From DASWUZ01 sp036401395 (lineage in GTDB: Bacteria; Acidobacteriota; Terriglobia; Terriglobales; Acidobacteriaceae): a DNA stretch of 23,178 bases. Made by a program: the position numbers and the translations under genes. Numbering within the stretch: the stretch's first letter is position 1; each line of letters begins with the position of its first letter. This document shows, in pieces, positions 1 to 8,100 of the stretch. The stretch lies in NCBI GenBank assembly GCA_036401395.1, contig DASWUZ010000285.1, forward strand, positions 1 through 23,178, written 5' to 3'. The notes beneath the pieces are model-generated. The model was not told the DNA's origin. It saw only the letters and a list, made by a program, of their open reading frames with translations, and made no database searches.

Positions 1-802
1 TGCGCTCATTCGTCCAAAGGTCAAAGGAAAGCAGCGTCCGCCGCATCTTGTCCCGCGCCCCGACCAGAAATTTGAGGGCCTCAGTCACCTCGATCGAAGC
101 GGCCAGGTTGACTGCGGTGTTGAGGATGCCTGCCGTGTCGCAAGTCTCGATTACACCGCCAGGCGGGGCGGGGAAGAGGCAAGCCAGGCAAGCCGTTTCG
201 CCGGGCAGGATATTCATCGTTACTGCGTAAGAGCCGACCGCAGCGGCGTAGATCCACGGCATCTCTTGTTCGACTGCGAAGTCGTTGAGGAGGTACCGTG
301 TTTCAAAATTATCAGTCCCGTCCAGGACAAGGTCGCAGCCGGTGAGCAGACGATGAACGTTTTCAGGAACCAGATCAGCAACGCTGGCACGGACTGCCAC
401 TTCGCGGTTAAAGAGGGCAATTTTACGCCGGGCGGCCTCAGCCTTGGGAAGAGCAGCCTCAGCGTCCGCCTCGTCAAATAACACCTGACGCTGGAGATTG
501 CTCTCTTCAACGAAATCGCGATCAATGAGGGTCAGCGTGCCCACTCCCGCGCGGGCGAGAAGGCCGGCAGCGGCAGTCCCTGTCGCTCCGCAGCCCACGA
601 GCGCGACGTGAGAGGCGCGGAGCCGCTGCTGCCCCTGGGCGCCGAGGGGGCCAAAGAGCACCTGCCGCGAATAGCGGTCTGAGGCGTTCTCGGTTTTGAG
701 AGCTGGGGCTGGGGCGGCTTCACCAGCGGTACGAGCCTCATCTGCCGCGAGCGGGTAAGCGGGGCGTTCCGAAGACATATCTACAACATTGTTGGCCGGC
801 AT
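1..802 (-). CDS. ThiF/MoeB-family adenylyltransferase, C-terminus cut by window edge
   Basis: This E1-like enzyme adenylates the C-terminal Gly-Gly of a small sulfur carrier (ThiS or MoaD type) with ATP, for thiamine or molybdopterin biosynthesis in the cytoplasm. The frame is open from the left edge to 802, giving 267 residues so far. Visible motifs are the nucleotide loop GCGATG (70-75), NLQRQ with Arg105, Lys120, the DGTDN motif with Asp164, the first zinc CxxC pair (Cys205, Cys208) and a Cys221 in ETCDTAG at the position of the ThiF/MoeB catalytic cysteine. The segment before the edge, SFDLWTNE, resembles Bacillus-type ThiF more than E. coli MoeB. The second zinc cysteine pair would lie outside the window. 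I chose ATG 802 because GAGAGTGAGA precedes it; the in-frame ATG at 778 has no ribosome site. A Pro/Ala-rich stretch of about 40 residues precedes the domain. ThiF versus MoeB cannot be decided without the neighbouring carrier gene. Confidence 0.9.
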   Translation of the reverse strand, partial: MPANNVVDMSSERPAYPLAADEARTAGEAAPAPALKTENASDRYSRQVLFGPLGAQGQQRLRASHVALVGCGATGTAAAGLLARAGVGTLTLIDRDFVEESNLQRQVLFDEADAEAALPKAEAARRKIALFNREVAVRASVADLVPENVHRLLTGCDLVLDGTDNFETRYLLNDFAVEQEMPWIYAAAVGSYAVTMNILPGETACLACLFPAPPGGVIETCDTAGILNTAVNLAASIEVTEALKFLVGARDKMRRTLLSFDLWTNER

Positions 803-810
803 GGGTCTCA

Positions 811-827
811 CTCTCTAGTATAGAGAG
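811..827. promoter_or_regulatory. Inverted repeat in the ThiF/MoeB leader
   Basis: CTCTCTA-GTA-TAGAGAG is a perfect 7-bp inverted repeat with a 3-base spacer, 8 bases upstream of the leftward start at 802. On the leftward strand it contains TATACT, which is close to a -10 hexamer, but no good -35 is seen at the matching distance. It could be an operator, or a hairpin overlapping the ribosome-binding region. Function is inferred from position only. Confidence 0.3.
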
Positions 828-845
828 CGGGACAAAGTTTTCTGA

Positions 846-856
846 TGTACGGTACA
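846..856. promoter_or_regulatory. Short palindrome in the divergent intergenic region
   Basis: TGTAC-G-GTACA is a perfect 5+1+5 palindrome between the divergent ThiF/MoeB gene and the outer-membrane assembly operon. Its size and symmetry suit a dimeric repressor half-site pair, but no known regulator motif is recognised. The rest of 803-1002 shows no gene and no clear sigma-70 promoter. Confidence 0.2.
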
Positions 857-1002
857 ACTCCGCAATAGTCCGGGCCTGCGTGAGACCGCGAATCGCACTG
901 ATGCGGCATCTCACTTTGGCAGCCCCGTTGAGATAATCCCACCTGGGTAGCGGCGAGTCTAAGGGAATAAAGTCGGGCGCCACAAGCCGGCCAATACAAG
1001 TC

Positions 1003-4000
1003 GTGAGGGTTTCATTGTTTCTGGAAAGTACATTGGGCGGTATCGCCGCAAGGTTCCGCACCGGCGCTGCTGCACCAGCTTCCTTGTGGTTAATGTTGTT
1101 AACGGGTGCTTTGGGGCTGGTTCCATTTGGGCAGGGACTCTCCGCGATGGCGCAGGCAACTCCAGCAGACGGAGCGTCGAGCGGGCCAACTACGCCGGCG
1201 GGCTCCTCCGCGGCCCAGTCGGGCGTGTCACAGCCGACCGGGACTTCTTCGTCAACATCAAACGGGACCCCGACCGCAGCGCATCTGCCGCCTAACAGTA
1301 TCGCTCCAACGGCGGGCCAACCTACGCAGCCGGTCAAGACTGCGATCTCGTCGCCGCTGGCATCAACCCCGGGGCTTCGTGCCCTGACTGGCCTCACCAT
1401 TGGCGCGGTCGAGTTCCAGGGTGTGGATCGTGCAGCTCTTGACCCTTTGCCATCGCGCCTGCCGGTGCAACCGGGAACAAAACTGGATCCCCTCACGGTC
1501 CGCGAGAGCCTGCGGAGTCTTTTCGCCACCGGGCTTTACCAGGACATCGACGTACAGGGCTCCCGCCAGGGCGACACGATCACCCTTATCTTCAATGGAG
1601 CGCCGCGGCTTTTTTTCGGCACGGTTACAGTGACCGGGGTTAAAAACGACCGTCTTTCAGCGCAACTGGTGCGTGCCGCGAAGCTTAGTCCGGGATCACC
1701 GTTCACGCAGGCGCGACTCGACCAGGCGGACGGGCTGCTACAGGCTACGCTACAGCAGTACGGCTATTACCAGGGTCAAATATCGCGCAAGACCATTTCC
1801 GACACGCCCAACCGTCAGGTGAATATTCAATACACGGTTGCTGTCGGCAAGAACGCGCGCATAGGAGACGTAAAGGTCGAGGGCGAAAGCGGCATGACCC
1901 TGCCCGTCTTCCGTAAGAAGACGAAGCTGAAGGCGAATGCCAAAGTACATCACGATACCGTGGACCGCGCGCTCACCGGCCTCAGGAAGAACTATCAGAA
2001 GCAGGACCGGCTTGAGGCGAATGTCGACATTCAGTCTCGCGACTTTCAGCCGCCGACGAACCACCTCGATTACACCTTCGGGTCAAACCGCGGGCCGGTG
2101 GTCAAGGTGCGGGTGGAGGGCGCAAAAATCTCGAAGGGCGCTATCAAGCGGCTCATCCCAGTCTATGAAGAGGGTGCAGTAGACGAAGATCTGCTCAACG
2201 AAGGTAACCGCAACTTGCGGGACCACTTCCAGAGACAAGGCTATTTCGACGCCCGGATCACCCACGAGATCATCACTACCGATCCTGGCCATTCGGAGAT
2301 AGTCTTTCATGTTCAGAAGAACCCGCTGCATCGCGTGCAGAGCGTGAGAGTATCGGGGAATAAGTACTTCGACAACGAGACGCTGCTCGATAGGCTGAGC
2401 GTGCAAAAGGCCGGATTCTTTGACCATCACGGCCTCTTCAGCCAGGCCCTCGTAAATGCTGATGTCAATTCGATTACGGGGCTCTATCAAAGCAATGGCT
2501 TCACCCACGTCAAGGTGACGCCGGAAGTAAAGGATTCCGATGACGGGCCAGGCGGGAAGGACGTTAAACTGGCTCTGCTCACGGTGAGCTACGCGATTGA
2601 CGAAGGCATTCAGCAGCGTATCGGCACCTTCACTATCACGGGTACAAATCAGGTGAAGCTCGCCACACTGGCGCCGCTCCTCAATACCCAGGTTGGTCAG
2701 CCTTATTCGGCAGCAAACCTTACCGGCGACCGGGATGTAATTCTGGGCTACTACTTCAGCCACGGGTTTGATCATGCGACCCTTAACTTGATACAGAAGG
2801 ACGATCCGCAAAACCCCGGCTTGATGAATATTACGATGAACGTGACCGAGGGTGATCAGAGTTTTATCAATAATGTGATCGTCTCAGGGTTGCATTACAC
2901 GCGCCCGGCGACGGTTGCCGATCAGGTATTGATCCACCCCGGCGATGTGCTCGATCAGACCGCTCTGCTCGAAACACAGCGGCGCCTCTACGACCTCACT
3001 CTCTTCAACGAGGTCAACATCGCAGTGCAGAATCCGCTGGGCGACCAGCTACGCAAAAATGTGCTGCTACAGTACACCGAAGCACGCCGCTGGGACATCA
3101 ACTACGGTTTCGGTTTTGAAGTACAGACCGGTAACCCTGGCAACTGCGACCCTACGACGCGCCGCAGGCTAGGCCTGCCGGACTGCACCAACGGTAAGAC
3201 AGGCGCAAGCCCACGCGTGCTCTTCGACATCAGCCGCATCAATCTGCGCGGCCGGAATCAATCGCTCACCCTGCGCACGACCTACGGCTCGCTGGAAAAA
3301 CGCGCAACCCTGATCTTTCAAAATCCTCGGCTGCTTGGCAACCCGAATTTTGACCTGTCCGTCTCAGGCGGTTATACCAACGCGCAAGACGTGACGACCT
3401 ATGCAGCATCCAGGCTTGAGGGTTCGCTGCGGGTAACCCATCATCCCAACCGGCCAAACACATTAATCTATGACTTTACCTTCCGGCGCATCAAAGTTGA
3501 CCCCAGCACTCTCAACATCGCTCTCGATCAGATCCCGCTGGCTTCGCAGTCAGTGACCATCGGGGGGCCCGGGGTGACCTGGTTGCGCGATACGCGTGAC
3601 AATCCATTAGACGCGCACCGTGGAACTTATAACAGCATGCAGGAATTTTTTGCGAACACCGCATTCAAGTCCCAGACAGACTTCAACCGGCTCGACCTGA
3701 CTAACTCGAGTTATTACGCCTTCGGTAAGAAAAAATATATCGTCGCCCGCAGCACCCGGATCGGCTACGAACGCTCCTACGGTGATACTTCTGCAAATTT
3801 TATCCCTCTACCGGAGCGCCTCTACGCCGGCGGCGCAACTTCGCACCGTGGCTTCGGCATCAACGCAGCCGGGCCGCGCGACCAGCAGACCGGCTTTCCG
3901 ATCGGTGGCGCGGGTGCGTTTGTAAACTCGACTGAACTCCGGCTGCCTAACCCCCGGCTTCCGTATGTTGGCAATAGTCTGGGGTTCGTTATTTTTCACG

Positions 4001-4347
4001 ATATGGGCAACGTATTTATCAGGCCTTCCGAGATCATTCCCAGCCTTGGTCGCGTCAGCCAGCCGCACAGCCAGACTTGCCGTGACTTGAGCACGCCGCC
4101 CACAGTGTCCGCCTCTCAGGCTGAGACAGAGGGTAAGTGCAGCTTCAACTACGACTCTCACGCGCTGGGGACCGGCCTGCGCTATCACACTCCAATTGGG
4201 CCGATCAGGGTGGATTTAAGTTATAACTTGAATCCGCCAATCTACCCCATTTTTCAGGACCAGACTAACCCCGATCCCCACGCCGTACCTAGGTTGGGTC
4301 AGGCGCCCCACTTCAACTTCTTTTTCAGCATAGGTCAGAGCTTCTGA
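1003..4347 (+). CDS. bamA: Omp85/BamA-family outer-membrane assembly protein with seven POTRA domains
   Basis: This outer-membrane barrel is predicted to insert beta-barrel proteins into the outer membrane. Numbering is from GTG 1003. A signal-like hydrophobic stretch (about 27-50) is followed by a Ser/Thr/Pro/Ala/Gly-rich linker (52-125). Seven consecutive POTRA-like modules follow at about 131-206, 206-286, 288-370, 368-446, 447-538, 541-618 and 623-693. The barrel (about 697-1114) has the conserved RGF of lid loop 6 at 949-951, RDTRDNPLDAHRG near 862-874, and a terminal Phe. BamA of E. coli has five POTRAs and TamA three. Cysteine pairs C715/C728 and C1026/C1046 may close loop disulfides. 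The start is uncertain: GTG 1003 lacks a ribosome site, while TTG 1015 has GAGGG 5 bases upstream. The stop overlaps the next ATG (ATGA). With tamB two genes on, a TamA-like role is also possible. Confidence 0.93.
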   Translation: MRVSLFLESTLGGIAARFRTGAAAPASLWLMLLTGALGLVPFGQGLSAMAQATPADGASSGPTTPAGSSAAQSGVSQPTGTSSSTSNGTPTAAHLPPNSIAPTAGQPTQPVKTAISSPLASTPGLRALTGLTIGAVEFQGVDRAALDPLPSRLPVQPGTKLDPLTVRESLRSLFATGLYQDIDVQGSRQGDTITLIFNGAPRLFFGTVTVTGVKNDRLSAQLVRAAKLSPGSPFTQARLDQADGLLQATLQQYGYYQGQISRKTISDTPNRQVNIQYTVAVGKNARIGDVKVEGESGMTLPVFRKKTKLKANAKVHHDTVDRALTGLRKNYQKQDRLEANVDIQSRDFQPPTNHLDYTFGSNRGPVVKVRVEGAKISKGAIKRLIPVYEEGAVDEDLLNEGNRNLRDHFQRQGYFDARITHEIITTDPGHSEIVFHVQKNPLHRVQSVRVSGNKYFDNETLLDRLSVQKAGFFDHHGLFSQALVNADVNSITGLYQSNGFTHVKVTPEVKDSDDGPGGKDVKLALLTVSYAIDEGIQQRIGTFTITGTNQVKLATLAPLLNTQVGQPYSAANLTGDRDVILGYYFSHGFDHATLNLIQKDDPQNPGLMNITMNVTEGDQSFINNVIVSGLHYTRPATVADQVLIHPGDVLDQTALLETQRRLYDLTLFNEVNIAVQNPLGDQLRKNVLLQYTEARRWDINYGFGFEVQTGNPGNCDPTTRRRLGLPDCTNGKTGASPRVLFDISRINLRGRNQSLTLRTTYGSLEKRATLIFQNPRLLGNPNFDLSVSGGYTNAQDVTTYAASRLEGSLRVTHHPNRPNTLIYDFTFRRIKVDPSTLNIALDQIPLASQSVTIGGPGVTWLRDTRDNPLDAHRGTYNSMQEFFANTAFKSQTDFNRLDLTNSSYYAFGKKKYIVARSTRIGYERSYGDTSANFIPLPERLYAGGATSHRGFGINAAGPRDQQTGFPIGGAGAFVNSTELRLPNPRLPYVGNSLGFVIFHDMGNVFIRPSEIIPSLGRVSQPHSQTCRDLSTPPTVSASQAETEGKCSFNYDSHALGTGLRYHTPIGPIRVDLSYNLNPPIYPIFQDQTNPDPHAVPRLGQAPHFNFFFSIGQSF
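1005..1009 (+). promoter_or_regulatory. Candidate ribosome-binding site favouring TTG 1015 for the Omp85 gene
   Basis: GAGGG ends 5 bases before an in-frame TTG at 1015, whereas the region before GTG 1003 (ATACAAGTC) has no purine-rich site. The choice changes only four residues ahead of the signal peptide. Confidence 0.4.
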
Positions 4348-5165
4348 TGAGACTCTTATCGCTAACTCGACTTGAGAAGCTGTGGGGCAAGGGGACAACT
4401 CGCAGCGGTTGGATACTGCTATTGGCGATTGGAGTGGGCGGAAGCGCCGCGGTGGTGGCTCAGTCCTCCCCGCCGGATTCCAGTACCGCAACTGGCGCCG
4501 ACAACTCAGCCAAACCTCAGGAATTAGACCGGGTCATAGCCATTATTAACGGTGATGTTTTGCTGCAGAGTGATGTGCTTGAGGAGATGCAGTTCGCGTC
4601 GATTCAGCCATTGGGACGCCCTGGGCTTGCGACTGACCCAGCGGTTGCCGGGAAGCGTCTTATCAACCGCACTCTCATTCTGCAGCAGATGAAGAACCAG
4701 CAGGCAGATACTCCGGTCAGTGACGAAGATTTAGAAAAAGGCCTTGCCGAGCTGCGCAAACAGATTCCAGCTTGTGAACACTTTCACTGCGATACCCCCG
4801 AGGGGTGGCGCGACTTTCTGAAGCAGAACAATCTTACCGAACAGCAAGTCGCCGACCGCTGGCGGCAGCGACTACAGATTGTTAACTTCATCGACATGCG
4901 GTTCCGCAATGGGGTGCGGATTACCAAAGCGGAGATCCAGGAGTATTACGACAAGATTTTCGTTCCCGCATTTCGCAAGGAGAGCGCGAATCCGCCCGCG
5001 CTGCCGGTGGTGGCGAACCGCATCGAAGAAATATTGCTGCAGAGGCGGGTCAATGGCATGTTGCAGGATTGGCTGAAGAGCCTCCGCGACCAGGGCTCAG
5101 TGCAGATACTTGATCCCGCTTATGGGACAAGTTCAGACAACAACGACGAAGGAGGAGGGTCGTGA
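4347..5165 (+). CDS. SurA-like periplasmic chaperone, apparently without a parvulin domain
   Basis: This is a predicted periplasmic chaperone for outer-membrane protein precursors. The N-terminus has a signal peptide (hydrophobic core about 22-38, ending AAVVAQ). The SurA N-terminal signature follows: DRVIAIINGDVLLQSDVLEE around 61-80, then an all-helical region with KRLINRTLILQQMKNQ around 103-118 and a segment resembling the closing SurA helix (about 195-255). At 272 residues it is much shorter than E. coli SurA (428), and I see no parvulin-type PPIase signature, so it is probably chaperone-only. Cys143 and Cys148 form a close pair. The ATG overlaps the Omp85 stop, and its own stop overlaps the tamB start, so the three genes are translationally coupled. 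The family call is firm. Lack of isomerase activity is inferred from length. Confidence 0.85.
   Translation: MRLLSLTRLEKLWGKGTTRSGWILLLAIGVGGSAAVVAQSSPPDSSTATGADNSAKPQELDRVIAIINGDVLLQSDVLEEMQFASIQPLGRPGLATDPAVAGKRLINRTLILQQMKNQQADTPVSDEDLEKGLAELRKQIPACEHFHCDTPEGWRDFLKQNNLTEQQVADRWRQRLQIVNFIDMRFRNGVRITKAEIQEYYDKIFVPAFRKESANPPALPVVANRIEEILLQRRVNGMLQDWLKSLRDQGSVQILDPAYGTSSDNNDEGGGS
5151..5159 (+). promoter_or_regulatory. Strong ribosome-binding site for tamB
   Basis: GGAGGAGGG lies in the last codons of the SurA-like gene, 6 bases (counted from GGAGG) before GTG 5162. It fixes the GTG start of tamB and also encodes the acidic/glycine tail of the upstream protein. Confidence 0.75.
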
Positions 5166-8100
5166 GCACACCTGTGACTGGACCGCAGCCCCAGCCTGTT
5201 CCCGGGCCTCCTCCTTCATCGCGCAGGCACCCTGTACTCCGCTATCTTGGGATTGTGCTGGCGGTGCTGATCTTCGCCATTGCGGGTATTGTCTGGTACA
5301 CGACCACCGCCGGGTTTCAAGCTCGTGTGCGCCGCCAGGTGATCGCCACACTTGAAAAAACTACAGGAGGCCGGGTCGAGCTTGCGGCATTCCACTGGCA
5401 TCTATTGCATCTTGAGATAGAGGCCGACGACCTGACTATCCATGGCCTCGAAGGGCCCGGTGAGGCGCCCTATGCCCACATCGACCGCCTGTTCGTGCGC
5501 GCGAAAATTATCTCCCTGTTTCGCGCCAAGATTGGGCTTAACTACCTGGCGGCCGACCATCCTGTTATCCACATAATTGTCTACCCGGATGGCAGCACCA
5601 ACCAGCCGCGGCCCAGGACGCAATCGAGCAATACTTCTGGTATCGATACGTTCTTTGACCTTGCCATTGATCACGCGGAACTGGGTAACGGTCTCGCCAT
5701 ATTCAATCAGCGCGCGGTGCCATTCAACCTTTCGGCGAATGATATCGGCCTGACGCTCAACTATGTCCCGGCGAAGGACCATTACCTTGCCAATCTTCAT
5801 GTCTCGAATTTAAGCGCCGAGCGAGGCCGCCGTCCTGCGTTCCACTCGAACCTCGCCGTGCAGGTCGATATGGGCAGGGACTCTGTCGTGCTTTCGTCGA
5901 TGCAGCTGCAATCGGGTGAAGACACTCTGCAAGCCAATGGCTCGGTCAACAATTTCAAAGACCCGCAGTGGCTGTTGCATTCTGCGGGGCGCATCGATGT
6001 GCGTACCATCGAAGACCTCACGGCCATCGCGGGCCTGCAGGCTGGCGTCATCGACCTGGCCGTAGATGGGCACGGATCAATGAGCAAGTTCAGCGCCAAC
6101 GGTCAGGCGAAAGTCACAGGGGCCGCGTACAAAATGCCGGGCGCCGACCTGAGCGGGGTCGATGCGAGCACGCTGATCAGCATCACCGACCAGGAGCTTG
6201 CGCTGACGCAGCTCAAGGCGCATCTGGCGCCAGGCGGCACACTGACCGGCGAAATGCACCTGGTGAACTGGCTGCCCCAGATGGCTCCTGCGCGGCCTGC
6301 TCCTGCGGCATCTCCGGTTAAGAAGAAGTGGTTTGCGAAGAAGAGCAAGACTACCCAAAGGATTGCAGCCGCGCCGCGTCCAGTGGCGCCCGCCATCGAA
6401 CGGGGAATCATTCGCGCCGAAGTGCGGAATGTGAAACTTGAGACGATCATGAAGATCGTCGCTCCGAAGCGCTACCAGGACCTCGGCTTCGATACTGAAG
6501 CGGCGGGCAAGGTGGCCGTCGACTGGACCGGCAATGCCGCTGATTTGACCACCAAAGCCGTCGTCCAACTGTCGCCACCGCGCCCGCCGACGCCAGCCGA
6601 GGTCCCACTCACCGGCACCGTAGACGCGCAATATTTCAATCGAGGAGGCCGGGTAGAGATCAAGCAGCTTGATGTACAGACCCCGGCGACGAACATTCAT
6701 GTCGAGGGCCAGCTGGGGGTTTACCCCGTGGCTCAAGCATCGGCCCTACAGGCCCAGCTTACGACCAGCAACCTGGGGGAGTTCAACCGGACTCTTATCG
6801 CGCTCGGCCTTACAGTGAACGGCAAGAGTGGTGTGCAGGCGATCCCGGTGCTGCTGCATGGGCAGGCAGAGTTCCAGGGAACAGTTACGGGGACCATTGT
6901 CAACCCCGATGTGAAAGGCCACCTGGTCGCCACGAATTTCGATACGACGTTCTTCGTCACACCTTCATCGGGCAGCTCAGTGACGATCGTTCCTCGTCCT
7001 TCGAGCACGGCTTCCGCGCCGTCGACAGTATCGCCGGCAAGGGCAATTCAGTCCGCAACGGCCGCAGATGTAAATGCCGCCCGCACAACTGCGAGCGACG
7101 TGAATAGAGAAAAGATGAAGAGCGCGCCGTCAGGCGGCAGCACTCCTGAGAACACGCCGGGAACCATGCCCACGGCGGCGCTTGCCACGGCTCCATCGGC
7201 AACCCTCAGCCACGGTGCAGTAGTTACACCAGCCGCTGTCACGGCGCACTCGCCGGCGATTTCACCCATCAACCCGCCGACTGCGGCGCCCGGCTTGCAA
7301 AATCTGCACTGGGACCGCCTCGAAGCAGACGCAGAATACTCCCCGCTCGATATTGCGGTTGGCCGCGCAACCCTGACCCGAGGGGCGACGGTGATCCACG
7401 CCTCGGGCGTTGTGCATCCTCACGTGCTCGGCGAGGGAAAAAGCACTTTCGACAGCTACTCGGGCTTGAACGCGCAGTTCGATATACAGAAGGAAGCCGT
7501 GTCGGACCTGCTGGTCATGGCGGGCACGAGTCTGCCCGTCACGGGCACGCTCGATCTACAGGCGCACGCCGGGGGCACGCTGGGCAATCTTAGCGGGAGC
7601 GGAAACCTGATAGTACAGGGTGGCACAATCTATGGTGAGCCCTACCACAGCCTCAGCGCACAATTACGGTTCGCTGGGCACGATGTGGAAGTCAGCAGCC
7701 TGACCTTCCTACAGAATGGCGGCAAGCTTACAGGCGACGGTGGATTCGACCTGGCCTCAAATGCGTTCCATTTCAACGCGCAGGGCACCGGCTTCGAGCT
7801 GGCCCACATCCAGCAGCTACAGGCGGGCAAAATGCCGCTGAGTGGCAGCCTGAGTTTTGACGCGAAGGGAAGCGGGACGGTCGCTGCGCCAATGGTGAAC
7901 GCGAATCTTCACCTGAATAACCTTATGGTGGCGGGTCAACCGGCAGGGTCGATTGAGGCCACTGCGCACACTGACCGGCAGACACTGTTCCTCAAGGTGA
8001 CCTCGACCCTAAACGCCGCCCGGCTTGAGGGCGATGGCCAGGTGCGGCTCACGGGGAACTATGAGACCAGGGCGCACGTTACAGTCAGCCAACTGGACAT

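Noticed and set aside
738..1529. 263-residue reverse-strand open frame
   Set aside because: It is antisense to the Omp85 signal peptide and first POTRA and overlaps the ThiF/MoeB start region. Its sequence is low-complexity Ala/Pro/Arg with no family motif.
2083..2811. 242-residue reverse-strand open frame
   Set aside because: It lies wholly inside the POTRA region of the Omp85 gene in antisense and shows no recognisable motif; it is a shadow of a GC-rich coding sequence.
6077..6736. 219-residue reverse-strand open frame
   Set aside because: It is antisense within tamB and Arg-rich, without domain features.
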